Source: Craterostigma plantagineum
Lineage: Eukaryota > Streptophyta > Magnoliopsida > Lamiales > Linderniaceae
Assembly (NCBI GenBank): GCA_027422505.1
Contig: JAPQWV010000360.1
Span: 124,001 to 188,000 of the forward strand
Direction of reading: 5' to 3'
DNA: 64,000 nucleotides
The position numbers and the translations under genes are program-made. Below are positions 1-11,970 of the stretch, piece by piece; position 1 is the first letter of the stretch, and each line of letters begins with the position of its first letter. Under the pieces are notes generated by a model, which was not told where the DNA came from, ran no database searches, and saw only the letters and a program-made list of their open reading frames with translations.

Positions 1-3000
1 TCGGTGAAAGCATATGACGGAGGATATGTCTCCTATGCCGACAACACAAAAGCTAAAATTATTGGAGTCGGAATTGTTGGTAACACTTTACATACTACTA
101 TAGATGACGTATGGTTGGTTAAGAATCTAGAACATAACCTCATTAGCATTAGTCAATTATACGATAAGGGTCATAAAGTTACTTATGAAAATGATAAGTG
201 TGTAGTTAGAAATGGGGACAAGGTTCTATTCAGTGAATCTAGGGATAGAAATATCTATTGCATAACTCTTGATGATATCACTGACCAGAATGTCAAGTGT
301 TTAGCAGTTACACAGGATAACACCTGGTTATGGCACAGACGCCTGGGACACGCCAATATGGAATTACTGTCTCATATCACAAGCAATGCACTGGTACGAG
401 GTGTTCCTCACATAAGGTTTGTCAAGGACAAAACATGCAAGGCGTGCCAAATGGGCAAGCAGACCAAGACATCGTTCAAAGCAAAGAATGTGATATCTAC
501 ATCGAGACCTCTGGAATTACTACACCTCGACCTTTTTGGTCCTGTTCAAACGATGTCTCTGCGAGGTAAAAGATTGCCTTCGTCATTGTTGATGATTATT
601 CCAGGTACACTTGGGTGATATTCCTTGCACATAAAAATGAGGCACTAGATAACTTTGCATCACTGGTAAAAAGACTAGAAAATGAAAAAGAAACGAATCT
701 GTGTAAGATACGTAGTGATAACGGATTGGAATTTGATAGTAAGTCATTTGCATCATTCTGTGATCAGTACGGTTATAGTCATAACTTCTCTGCCCCTATA
801 ACTCCCCAACAGAATGGTGTAGTTGAACGTAAAAATAGAGTATTACAAGAAATGGCTAGATCTATGTTACATGAGTATGATATTCCTAAACAATTCTGGG
901 CTGAAGCTGTCAGTACAGCCTGTTATGTGTCTAACCGTGTCTTCCTTAGGCCGATATTAAAGAAAACTTCTTATTAAATCTGGCATGGTAGAACTCCAAA
1001 TATAAGTTACTTTCGTGTGTTTGGATGCAAATGTTTTATCTTGAACGATAGAGATAAGAGAGGAAAATTTGACTCTAAGGTTGATGAAGGGATATTCCTT
1101 GGTTACAGTCTTCACTCTAAGGCATATCGTGTTTATAATAAGAGGAAGCTGACTGTTCAGGAATCCATACATGTTACCTTTGATGAGATACCTAACACAG
1201 ATGCTACTGATGAGGAAGGTATAGATTTGCCCTGTGCAGAATTACAGGTTACTAAAGACGGTAAGGATGATATTCCAGAAGACGAAAATGTAGAGACACT
1301 GGAACCGGAAGCTGATGAGCTACAACCTAGAAAGTGGAAACATGCTTCCAGTCATCCAACAGATCAAGTGATAGGAAATATCAGATCTGGAATCAAAACT
1401 CGAGCAACTGTACGAAATCAAGATACGGAGGAATCTCATGATGTATTACTTTCAATGATGGAACCAAAGACAGTCCATGAAGCTTTGGATGATATATCCT
1501 GGGTCTCTGCCATGGAAGATGAGTTGGCTCAGTTCGAAAAGAGCCAAGTGTGGACACTCGTAGAGAGACCGGATGAAAAATCCATCATAGGAACCAAATG
1601 GGTCTTCCGCAACAAACTCGACGAACATGGTAATGTCACAAGAAACAAAGCGAGGTTAGTTGCAAAAGGTTATTCCCAGGAGGAAGGTACTGATTTCGAT
1701 GAAACTTTCACTCCGGTAGCTAGATTAGAGTCTATACATGTCTTACTTGCATATGCATGCTTTAGACGTTTTAAACTTTTTCAAATGGACGTAAAAAGTG
1801 CATTTTTAAATGGCTTTATAAGTGAGGAGGTTTATGTAGAACAACCACCGGGCTTTGCTAGGGAAGATTTTCCAAATCATGTTTTCAAGTTGAATAGAGC
1901 ATTATATGGCTTAAAGCAAGCACCTAGGGAATGGTATGAAAGGCTAAGTAAGTTCTTGATTGACATAGGATTTTCGGCTGGAACTATTGATAACACGCTG
2001 TTTATTAAGTATGAAGGTGATCACATGATACTGGTCCAAATATACGTTGATGATATCATATTTGGTAGTACTAATATCCTTCTTTGCGAGGAATTCTCTA
2101 AGTCTATGCAGAAGGAATTTGAGATGATTTTAATGGGTGAGCTGAACTACTTCCTTGGGTTGCAAATAAAGCAACTTGACGATGGAACTTTCGTATCTCA
2201 GACGAAGTATAGCAAGGAACTACTGATAAAATTCGGGATGAACGATTCCAAAGCGATTTTCACTCCCATGCATCAGACCACCAAAATAAACAGTGACGAA
2301 TCAGGTACACCAGTTGATCAAACAGAATATCGAGGTATGATCGGAAGCCTTCTTTACTTAACTGCTAGTCGCCCTGATATTATGTTTGCTGTTGGTATGT
2401 GCTCGAGATATCAGTCTGACCCTAGAGAATCTCACCTAACAACAGTTAAGCGTATATTTCGATATATCAAGGGTACTGTAAATTTTGGTCTGTGGTACTC
2501 TCATACGGATGAATTCCCATTAATGGGATATTCCGATGCCGACTATGCCGGCTGTAGGGAAGATAGGAAAAGTACTAGTGAAACTTGCCAATTACTTGGA
2601 AATTCCCTGGTAACTTGGTCTAGTAGAAAGCAAAATGCTGTTGCCCTCTCCACAACCGAAGCTGAATATATGGCCTTAGGAAATTGTTGTCAACAAGTTC
2701 TTTGGATGAAACAAACCCTTAGTGATTTTGGGTTAGGTCATGACAAAATTCCTATTATGTGTGATAGCACTAGCGCCATTAGTATTACCGAGAATCCCGT
2801 GCATCACTCTCGTACTAAGCATATTGAGGTTAAACATCATTTTATACGAGACCATGTTCAGAAGGGAACAGTGTGGAATTCGTAGGAACAAATGATCAGC
2901 TTGCTGATATCTTCACAAAACCCCTAATTGAGGCAAGATTCTGCGACATCCGTGATCGACTGGGAATTATCGAGCTAAATAAGGTTAGTAATCTGCCTAA

Positions 3001-3037
3001 TTCTATCATTTACTCTAGGTTACTCTACTTTAGATAG
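1..3037 (+). pseudogene. Element A pol (integrase, reverse transcriptase, RNase H), broken
   Basis: Encodes the C-terminal two thirds of a copia polyprotein, which copies element RNA into DNA and inserts it. In order: GAG-pre-integrase/zinc-finger segment (LWHRRLGHANMELL near 325-365, CKACQMGK near 436-460); integrase core (RSDNG near 715; PQQNGVVERKN near 804); RT with IGTKWVFRNK near 1590, MDVKSAFLNGF near 1785 and catalytic YVDD near 2044; RNase H with YSDADYAG near 2530, STTEAEYMA near 2654 and the C-terminal DIFTKP motif near 2910. Breaks seen: a frame change near 573, an in-frame TAA at 975-977 just before the conserved WHGRTP motif, and a GT dinucleotide duplication at 2871-2874 that shifts frame before the end. 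The shifted frame stops at 3035-3037. The N-terminus is outside the window. Family certain; non-functional as read. Confidence 0.93.
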
Positions 3038-3330
3038 AAATTCATAGTGATCCTATCTTAAGATATTCATTCAGCCCTTAGAATATTTCCGTGGATCTTA
3101 TAGATCTTTTCCTTAAATGTGATTCTTGTATTTTAGGAAGAAATTCGTAGTTATTCCTTCCAAGACACTCCTTCAACCATCTAGTTAATTTTAGGAATAT
3201 CCGATCTTCTAGATCTGTCCTTGAATGTCATCAGGTTATTTTAGGAAGGAACTCGTAGATATCTTTCAAGCCATTCAGTTATTTTAGGGAACTCATTTAT
3301 TTAAAATATATTCCTATCCAACCCAGTCAA
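3033..3330 (+). repeat. Degenerate ~100-bp repeat after element A pol
   Basis: Three related units begin with variants of AGGAAGAAATTCGTAG, at about 3034, 3136 and 3242, each followed by a pyrimidine-rich stretch and a TTTTAGG-like end. It lies in the non-coding spacer (3038-3547) between pol and ORF2. No coding potential seen. Confidence 0.5.
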
Positions 3331-3547
3331 ATCCCTTCCATAATTATGAGATCCAGTCAAATCAGTCTGATACTTCTGACAGTTTTCTTCACTTTCTCTT
3401 TGAAATTTCAAATTTTAAATTTTGAATTCCATCCTTATCTCTTCCAAAAATAAATCGACCCATCTCCTTCAAAAATCAGAACCGTCCTTCAACTCTCATC
3501 ATTCATTTATCTTCTCCAAGTTTCCTACCAAACCCTAATCTCTGAAA

Positions 3548-5117
3548 ATGGCCAAAACTCCACACACAAAGCAGCCACTAAGGAATCCTCTAGCCGAAAA
3601 CGCAAGGAACCCACCTCGGATGAATCCCTGCTCGAATCTACTCCCAAATCGCCGGAACAAGTCTCAGCCTCATCACCCTCTGTCCGAAAAACCCGTTCCA
3701 AAGCCAAGACAGTTGAGAAAGTGGCATCCCCTTCTAAAATTCACAAGAAGAAGAAGAAGAAAGGCAAGAAGTCCAGTCTCACTCCCACTCAAACCCCTGT
3801 CAAATCGTCAGAACCTGAATAATCTGCCTCTAGCCGAGAAGTCCCTGTTCATAAGAAACCCCAGAATACGCCTCCGCAATCCCTAACTCCCGAAACAACC
3901 CAGAAATCTCCTCCACCTGAAAAGGCTTCGCCGTCTCCACAGCCAACCCCAAAGCCTTCTGATACCCCGTCTATTGATCTGTCCAAGCCTTCTGATACCC
4001 CGTCTATTGATCTGTCCAAGCCAAACGAGATCCCAGTCGAACTGCTGTTTCTGCAAGAGAGCAACCGCACCAACTACAAAGGCTTCAGCAAAAGAGATAT
4101 CGCTCGGGGTCGCGGAGTTGCTTTCAACAACTTGCCTGAAGGAAAGGTTATCACTTGGTTGAAAGATTTTGGATGTGAGCAATTTCTCAGTATCAACATG
4201 CCCTACTTTCCTGAAGCTGTCAAGCTCTTCTATGCCAACTTCAATTATGAAGAGTTCAAAGGGTACATCACAATTCACTCTTATGTTCTAGGCCGAAAAG
4301 TAGAATGGACCACTAAGACTATGAATGCCATGCTTGGGGTTGCGGATGAAGTCCTCTGTCATTACGACATGAGCGACTGGTGCCATGCTGATGAGTTTGA
4401 CCTCAGTGATGTCCTTCGTACACTCTGGAATACCCGCACCAAACCCCGATTTTCTGATGGAGAAGCCCTGAACCAGCTCCCTATCGACTTTTTCTTCCTA
4501 CACAAACTGCTCAACATGACCCTCTGGAGTGCGAAAATAGGCAGTGGCGGCCACTCGACGACCATGAACTTCATGAGCACCTTCGCGGTCTACATGATAT
4601 CCCAGAACTGCAAATTTAACTTAGGATATATCGTCATGAAGCACATGATTCAGGCCATCGAGAGCAAGGACAAGGCGCTGCCCTATGGAATGCTGCTCAC
4701 TCATCTTTTCGAGTGTGAGGGTACTATTTTGCCGCCGGCTTGGGAAGATAAGGCTGTCGATGTAGTGGACATTGTGACCCTAAAGCGCATGGGAATTCAT
4801 CACTCCAAGAGCCAAGGTTGGTTCAAGGCAAAGGAGAACAGGTCAGTCGACAGTGCTCAGAAACGGTCTGCTGCGAAGGGAAAAGCGAAGGTCAAAAGCG
4901 ACGAGGACGACGACTATGAGGATGAGCTCAGCGTAGGGAAGGAGGGAATCTCAGTGTTGCGCCGCGATATCGGATATCAAGGCTGATAATCAGAAGCGCT
5001 TCCGCAAGCTCAAAGAGCAATATACCGAGCTGTCACTGAAACTGTCCAAGCTCTCGAAGCTGGTCAAGAAATCCCTTCCTAAACCCGCCGATTCTGAAAC
5101 ATCTTCAAGCCAGTAGG
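3548..5117 (+). pseudogene. Element A ORF2: post-pol protein of the 'putative plant transposon protein' type
   Basis: About 520 codons between pol and the 3' LTR, same strand. The N-terminal ~190 residues are Ser/Pro/Lys rich with basic stretches (SRKRK, then HKKKKKKGKK) that could be nuclear-localisation signals, and a perfect 33-bp duplication (SIDLSK twice, 3957-4022). A globular domain follows, roughly 4090-4790 (motifs GRGVAFNNLPEG, WLKDFGCEQFL, NMTLWSAKI), resembling the plant family annotated 'putative plant transposon protein' (Pfam PF20167, from memory). The C-terminus is acidic (DEDDDYEDE) and then a short Leu/Lys coiled-coil-like tail ending at 5115-5117. Frame breaks are seen near 3571 and 4965, with a TAA at 3821-3823. 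Function unknown; Sirevirus ORFs in this place are often called env-like, but I see no clear signal peptide or membrane helix here. Confidence 0.7.
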
Positions 5118-5855
5118 CTTCCCCCGCATGATCCATGTTCTTAGTTGCTCCTAGGATTTTCCGCTCTATTAGTATCGTTTTTAGCACTTAAGTGTGCCTC
5201 CCACCTTTTTGATGATGAAGGGGGAGTAGTAAGGTAAGCACTAGGCGATTAAGGTCTAGGTATTTTGGTGGTTGGTGTTTAGGGAAGTTCGTTGAACCCT
5301 TATCTATATAATATTTGCTTTTATGATATATCTGTGATGCTTTTATGTGTTGCTCAATATTTTGCTCTGACCTTAGGATATATCATCATGTTTTTATGCT
5401 GTGATGCGTGAACTTATGCTATGAAACAGTGATACTCTGATACTTATCTGCGCAAGTTAACGTGTGTGAGATTTGTTGATAAGTGCTAAGTGCCTGCTGC
5501 GATGATTATCTGATTGCTTGAATCATGCTTAGAAAATACGCACTTAGGCAGGGGGAGCACACTCACGGGTAAATTTCAAAATTTTGCACCCATGATATAA
5601 CTTTGCAAATGACATGATATATCTGCACTTAGACAGGGGGAGCAAATTCATTCACGATATATCGTTGCATGTCATATAGATAAATCCACTTAGGCAGGGG
5701 GAACAAATATGTATCATATGTGATTAGGAAATATCGTATGCTCTGCTTTGTGATTATGGAACACTTAGACATATGCGCTAGGACTTGCGTGATCGAATAT
5801 GCTTACATGCTTATGTGCTGCATCAATTACATGTCATCATCAAAAAGGGGGAGAA
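5118..5855 (+). other. Element A pre-LTR spacer with polypurine-tract motifs and PPT
   Basis: Non-coding, AT-rich. Polypurine-like motifs recur: AGGGGGAG at 5219-5226, CAGGGGGAGCA at 5549-5559 and again at 5634-5644, and a variant CAGGGGGAAC at 5695-5704; the last three follow CACTTAG(G/A). The final tract, AAAAAGGGGGAGA (5842-5854), abuts the LTR and should be the functional plus-strand primer. Repeated purine tracts upstream of the 3' LTR are an established Sirevirus feature. Confidence 0.8.
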
Positions 5856-6775
5856 TGTTGACCTTTTTGGTCCATGTGTGTTAGAGAGTTTTGATGGACA
5901 ATGTAATTGTAATAACGTTAGGTATATAAATTAAGCAATTCGATCTATGATCAATATAACGTCTAAGTATATGAAAATATTCGATCTTGCATGAGCTTAA
6001 ATTGATTAAATTGTTGAATATTTTGATTCGCATATGATTTGGTGATTAGTTGATGAGACTAGGTGATCGCATGTTATAGACAGGCCATGAGATAGGATAT
6101 ATCGTATTGTGCTATATATGGAAATAATGCATGAGATATCCTACTGAGTTATAAAAGGAAAATATGCTGTTTATATATGGAAAGTGATATATCCGTTGAT
6201 ACTTGCTTATTCCTGGACGAAAATCAGTTATACGATTCTTGCATGCTTTCCACTGAATTTAACGTGCAATATTGAATTAATATCTTTCCTTATGCTGATT
6301 GGATTATTATATTTAGGAAAGATTTGATTTGATTGACTTTGTGGATAAGGTGCTATTATATGGTATGTGCTTTAAACGGATGAGATCTCTTAAATAAGGA
6401 AAGTTCGGTCATGATTGATAAATTGAATTTAGTATGCTCTGATATGATTTATGTGCTAAACATGGTAAATATATCGATTAAATGCTATGAGTTGTATATG
6501 AAAAACGTGCTGATGTGATGCTATCTCGTGTGATATATTTGGAAACAGATAGCATGGAATCACTTATGGAAAGTTCTGATATGGTTATTATATTACGAAA
6601 TGCTTGAATATGCTTAAGAACGAAATTGTGCTTTTATATGGAATATAATCATGCTTAAATGTGCTATATGACCGTTGTGATGATTAATTAAGAGCATGAT
6701 CTATATAGTATGATTGACTCGAATATTACATGGAAACTATACTTGATTTGGTGATTATTATATGATTTGACTTTC
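5856..6775 (+). mobile_element. Element A 3' LTR, first part
   Basis: Begins TGTTGACC directly after the purine tract. AT-rich with no ORF. It is interrupted after CTTTC (6771-6775) by element B; the same CTTTC recurs at 22470-22474, where the LTR continues. Together the two parts give an LTR of about 1.67 kb. Confidence 0.8.
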
Positions 6776-7070
6776 TGTTGGTCCCGAATGCACCAAACAA
6801 GGAATCAAAGAGGCTTTGATGGAATGAAAAAGGGAGAGGTTCTCACCTTCAAGTGTGTGTATTGTGTGAAAAATGGGTTTAGCCTTTTGATTTTTGATTA
6901 CCTTTCAAATTGTGTTGGTAAAACCTTATATACCACATTAACTAGGTATATTAAGGCCCAAACACTAAAGATTAAATAATTACATTCTAGTCTAAAGCCC
7001 AAAATAAAGGATAATTACAATATTAATCTCAAGACTTAAACTATTGACACAATCTCTAAATATCCTAACA
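6776..7070 (-). mobile_element. Element B 3' LTR
   Basis: 295 bp, plus-strand ends TGTTGGTCCC and TATCCTAACA. Nearly identical to the copy at 22174-22469. A TATATAAGG box on the minus strand (near 6925-6934) is a plausible promoter element. Confidence 0.95.
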
Positions 7071-7128
7071 ATCTCCCCCTTTGTGTCAATTGTTGGGAGT
7101 CTTGGGTCTTGGGCGTTGTGATGGTGGA
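7071..7128 (-). other. Element B polypurine tract
   Basis: On the minus strand, ACAAAGGGGGAGA (7084-7072) immediately precedes the LTR start, as expected for the plus-strand primer. Confidence 0.9.
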
Positions 7129-10100
7129 TTAGCGTGTTAGTGTTTCGCGAAGTCCTAGCTTGAACTCGAAGGCGCGGAGATTCCTTCGAAGGACCATTCG
7201 ATCAGCTATAGCGTCAATGAACTTCGCAAACTTGGATCGGCAGAGTGGATCTTCTTCCGAAAAGATGCGGCAAATTCTCATGAGTTTGTCTTGAATGATG
7301 GTGAGCGTCCCATCCGAGAACTTTTCCACTTCGGAGCAGCGCAGCAGCCTCATCTTTCCTTTGTAGTTCGAGTAGGCGATCGCCGGATCGTCTCCGTCGA
7401 TCACATCGCCTTCTCGGTAGTCGTCCGCATTCTTGAAAGATGGGCGAGTCAGATTTACCTTATTCAGGTTGTGCTCTACCGCCATCTGCAGATCGTGAGT
7501 GGCGAAGAATCTGACCTGTCGGAGCATGTGGCGCTTGAGAGCTACATATCCCATGGTGACTGGTTCAGCTCGTACGAGATGTCCAGAACTTCTGAGGACG
7601 AGTCTGAACTGTTTCATGGATTCCAGCATGCTGTACAGGTCACCCAGGCGCAGAAATTTGAAGTCCGCCTCACTGACTTCACTGTAGCTCTCATCCTGCC
7701 TCATTACTGTGAACACTGGATAGTGGACAGGTCCTTTCGACTCTTGGCGGAGGTCAGTGACTTTGCAGTTGGGGGCCCGATTCATTTCCAGAGCGATGTT
7801 TTCCTCATCGGACAGCGTCCTCTTCGTGCACTTGTGGCAAAGAAGGCTCCATCGATAGAGCTTCTTCTTTTCCTCGCTCCAATTTTGGATGTTCATCCGC
7901 TCATATTCGTCGAAGGTCGTGATAATCTGCTCCTTGCGCCGCCAGATCCTCTTCCTGATCTCTTCTTGGAATGGCGCGGTGATCTTTTTGTTTTCCCAAG
8001 GTGCTTCAGGTATATCCACCGTGGGCACATCCGGTTGAGCAGCAGGAGCCTCAGCTTGCTGTGCTTGGAATTGTAGGATGTTCTCGAGTTCGGCGGGTTC
8101 GGCGTCATACTCCTCTCCGTTCTCGTCGTCTGCAGTGTTGATCAGCGTAAGTGAGGCTTCCATTAGCAGACGTAGGGCGTTTTCCACCAACTTCCTGGCT
8201 GCTACTGCATCGGCGGGTGTGTACAGCCATTCATCGTTAAAGATGTAGGCCTCGATCTCGTTCTGTGCGCAGTAGACGTCCTCAGAAGCCAGGTTGGAAT
8301 CGGTGTTGAGAGGAGTATGGCTATGTGGTGGTGAGGGTGTTGCGTCGGAGGAGTTTGTGGATTGTGAGGATGGTTATAGTGGAGATTCTAGTGGTTCGGT
8401 TGAGGTGATGGTTTTGGCGAGGATGATTTGGGTGTCGGGTGGTGTAGATGTGGTGGTGGCCTCTAACGTCGATGTGACAGTTAGAGGTTCCGAGATGGTG
8501 GGCGGAGAAGGTGTGGAGGTGGTCTCTAACGTCGATGTGACGATTAGAGTTTCGGAGATGGTAGTGGGTGGTGGTGAGGGTGATTTGGTTAGTGGCTCAG
8601 GGTAAATAAGATGGGATTTTTGGCTAGTGGGGTGTGAGGTTTCTGTTGCGGGCGTCGTTTCAGGTCCAGAGGAGGAGGGCGGCGTCGATTGCATGAGTCC
8701 TTGGGATTGTGAGCCTAGCTGCCTATTCTCCCCCACGCGGCGATCTTGATCCTCGTCTTGATCGTCGCGCCTGATCCCGCTAGACTCGCCTTGAGCATGG
8801 CAAGTCATTGGTTGAGTCATAATGGCCTTCATTTGCTGTTCCTCCTCGTCAAGTTCCGTCATTGATTCGAATCGGGCTCTGAGGATGTAGAAGAGCTCCT
8901 TGGCGGAAATGGTGGAGAGAACAGCGTCTGCGTTCGTATGTTGCATGGGTGGTGGCGTCTCCGGGGCCACACCTTTGCCTTTATCGATGGTGGATGCATC
9001 GAGACGCGCGTAGACTTTATCGAGAATCGACGCCTCAAGAGTCTTTGCAAACTCTTGAAGACGAGTCTCTAGCGCGGTCTCGGTGACAAACTGGGGTAAA
9101 TTTAACAAGTTGGAATCACGAAGAAATCAAACTATCACCGAATCGGAGAATATAGCCGATCGGCCGCCCGTTTGCACAGGACGGGAAAAGATGGGGTCAC
9201 TAAGACTTCTCGTTGGCATCATCGATGAGACAGACTCAATCGAATGATGGCCTAGGCTCACGGTTGTTGTGATGTTGGCCGTGCTAGGTCTTCCGCTCTC
9301 AGTCACAGAGACATCACCGAGCGTTCTGACAGAATCACGAAGACTCTGTAGTGCGGTAAAAGGTGTATGTGTCCTAGAAACATATGAAATTATGGGGAGT
9401 GAGGGCACTACACTCGAAGTCATTGAAGAGGATGCAGTCTGAGGCGAAGGACTGCTTGTTTCAACATCGACTATCTCCAAGTGGGATGTCGATGGTATAC
9501 GTGGCTCCCCGTGGAATGAAATATCTTCCTGTAGAGAGGAAGATAAGTGGGTTGGTGGGGTCGTTTGCGTGGTTGAGCCTAATGCCACGTCTTCTACTCG
9601 GGAGGTGAACACATCACCTCCTGTACCTAAGGGTTGGGCTCGGCTTGTCTGTGACTGAGGAGGTCGATCGTGTTTTTGTTTCGATCGACGCTCCGTGGGG
9701 CGGCTTACGTCATCCTTACGTGGCCGTTTTTTCGATTCACGGGTGGAAGAGGATGCGGCGCGACTCGATGACTTTTTAGAAGTGGTGGTGGGGTTTTGGC
9801 TAGTCCCGGGGTTAGGTGCAGTGGGGTTGATCTGCGCCGTAGGGACAATGGATAGTGGATGTGGGCTTTCGCGGAAAGAGGCAGTGGAGGCACGGTATTC
9901 TCGGACGTGCAGGTTGGTCGGGTCGATGTAGGCGAGAACGTCGTCTGGGATTATCATTGCGTGCCGATCTTTCGCCGGAGTGTTTTTCTTGGCGAACTTC
10001 TCGAGAGTGGGGATTAGGAAGCGTTCCGTTGCCGGGCGGATGCGAATGTTGGTGGAGAGCAAGCGGAAATGTTTGATGAGCGCTGGGAGCCACAGCATGT

Positions 10101-10848
10101 AGGGTACGAAGCGGTTCGTGACTCCCTTGGCGATTTCACGGTCACGACGTTGAAGCATGGAGACGAGATCCATCCATATTACGTCGGCGTAGTTGTACTT
10201 GCGGTTGTGGGCGACGCTGGTTAGGATGGTGAGGATTTGGTGGTTCCCACGGTCCTGGCCGGCATGCTTCCCTGACATGCACTTGTTCAGTAGGAGATAT
10301 AATGCTAGCCAGGGTTGAGGTAGGTTGCGTGTGGTGACTTCACTGAGGACAAGTGGGCCCTTCTTCTTCTTGTTCTCTGGTTGATAGCCCAGTCTGTCTA
10401 TGTCCTCGATGAGTTGTTCATGGGTTGGTAGCGGGTCGTATGGTGAGTAGACAGGGAGTTGAAGCACTTCTTGGACTATCTTGCGAGTGAGGACCACCGT
10501 TTCTTGATCGATTTTGGCGGACAAAGTTTTAGCAAGGTGGAGTGGTCCAGCTATCTGCAACGTATGCCAGAATTGTTGAAGATAAACTTGTGCTTCTGGC
10601 TCGCCATGAGTGAGGGCGTGGCGAAGTGGGTGCCCTTTGAGGATTTCTATAATGATGGGGGCATCGCACCGAAAGCTGTCCAAGTCCACCTTGTAATTGT
10701 TGGGAATCAAGGCAGTCCATTGACTTGTTGGGAAGACCTGCTCGATTGGTGGGACATAGGTAAGCGTGTTGAGCTCGATGCGAGCGATGTCCCTTTGGAT
10801 TGCAGCCGCCTCAAGTGCTTCAAGTGTATCTTGATCTTTGTTGGTCAT
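7129..10848 (-). pseudogene. Element B ORF2: long post-pol protein, about 1240 codons
   Basis: Three open blocks in order on the minus strand: 10848-9127 (573 aa, from ATG), 9108-8374 and 8190-7129 (353 aa). Block 1 has a globular N-terminal domain (motifs IIIEILKGHPL, VYLQQFW, KCMSGKHAGQDRGN, YNYADVIWMDL) related by eye to ORF2 of element D, then a Ser/Thr/Pro-rich basic linker (KKRPRKDD, RRSKQKH). Block 2 is helical then low-complexity, with a near-repeat of about 20 codons (SETLIVTSTLE / SEPLTVTSTLE). Block 3 is a helical domain (RQVRFFATHDLQMAVEHN; KFSDGTLTIIQDKLMR) also found in D at 41568-41990. A stop and frame change near 9115-9127 and a shift near 8374-8300 separate the blocks. It is close in size to pol, and its function is unknown. 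The first domain resembles PF20167-type plant transposon proteins. Confidence 0.7.
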
Positions 10849-11036
10849 ATCTGTGCTCGACAGTAATAGTAATTAGATTAGTATGGATTACATTGTGAGA
10901 ACATGGACATTAGTAAGTCGTGGGTGAAATGAAGGTAGCCTCAAATGGTAAATGAAAACATCGACATTTTTAGGAAGTTAACGAAATTTTTCAATACCTA
11001 GAAAATTTTTGAATTGAAGGTGTTCATGTGATATGC

Positions 11037-11970
11037 GAAAATTTTGGTAAATGAGCTAGCCGAAGACAATTTTCGCATGTAGTGTAGAATTTCGCATGTA
11101 GGAAAATTGTCGCAAGTTAAGGAAATTTTGCATTCAGTGGAAAGTTTCGCATGAGTGGGAAATTTTGCAAGTAGTGGAAAATTTTTTGCAGATTGTGAAA
11201 TTTCACAAGTTATCAAAAATTTTCGCATGTAATGGAAATTTCGCTAATTATCACACATAGACAAGTCGAGAGAAATTTTCGCAGATGGTGTATTATGTCG
11301 CATGTAGTGTTAAAGTTTCGCAGATTATAATATGTAGGCATGCCGAGAAAATTTTCGCAGATAGAGAAAGATTTCGCATATATTGGGAAATTTTCGCATT
11401 CAAGTTATCCAAAATTTTCGCGAGTTATGGCACATAGACATGTCGTGAGAAAATTCACATTTAGAGTAACATTTCGCATGTAAAAAAAATTTTCGCAGGT
11501 TATGGACTTTTACAAGTCGTTCAAAAATTTTCGCACGTAATGCATATCAAGAAGATTTCGCATTCAGAGTGAATTTTCGCATATAGCAAGGAAATTTCGC
11601 ATGTAGTGGTAATTTTCGCATATCAAGAAGATTTCGTATTCATAGGAAGTTTCGCATGTAGTGTAAAATTTAGCAAGTTATAAAAAATTTCTCATGCGAA
11701 AAGATGTGATATGAAGTGAAGGGTATGAGAGTTTCGCGGGACTTAGTCAGTGTGGCAGCGAAAATTTTGACGCAAGAAATTTCTCGGATAAAAATTTTCG
11801 CGGGGTCTTACTCACTGTAGCAGCGAAAAACTAATGTTTAAAGCAATTTTCAGGAAATTTTCTCGGATAAAAATTTTCGCAGGATTCCACGTACTGTAGC
11901 AGGGAAATTTAATCGTGAGGAATTTTGGATAAAACTTTCGCAGGACCTATCTTACTGTAGCAGCGAAAAT
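11037..11970 (-). repeat. TTCGCA-rich degenerate repeat field in element B spacer
   Basis: Between pol and ORF2, ORF-free. From 11037 to 11720 the plus strand repeats variants of ATTTTCGCATGTAG at irregular 20-60-bp spacing, with more than fifteen TTCGCA/TTCGC copies. From 11730 to 11970 a longer unit recurs about four times, built of CTCGGATAAAAATTTTCGC followed by ACTGTAGCAGCGAAAA variants. It looks like an expanded simple motif rather than coding sequence. Confidence 0.75.

Larger units (their letters stand above)
1..6775 (+). mobile_element. Element A: Sirevirus-like Ty1/copia retrotransposon, left segment
   Basis: Copia-type polyprotein (integrase, then RT, then RNase H) followed by an extra gene, a run of purine-tract-like motifs and the beginning of a 3' LTR. 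The 5' LTR, gag and protease lie before the window. The 3' LTR begins TGTTGACC at 5856 and is cut at 6775 by element B; it resumes at 22470. Copia domain order, an additional ORF downstream of pol and multiple polypurine motifs near the 3' LTR are known traits of Sireviruses (Pseudoviridae). Membership is inferred from these traits. Confidence 0.85.

Noticed and set aside
7291..8076. 261-aa plus-strand ORF opposite element B ORF2
   Set aside because: Shadow of the minus-strand ORF2 block; composition follows that gene and it has no recognisable domain.
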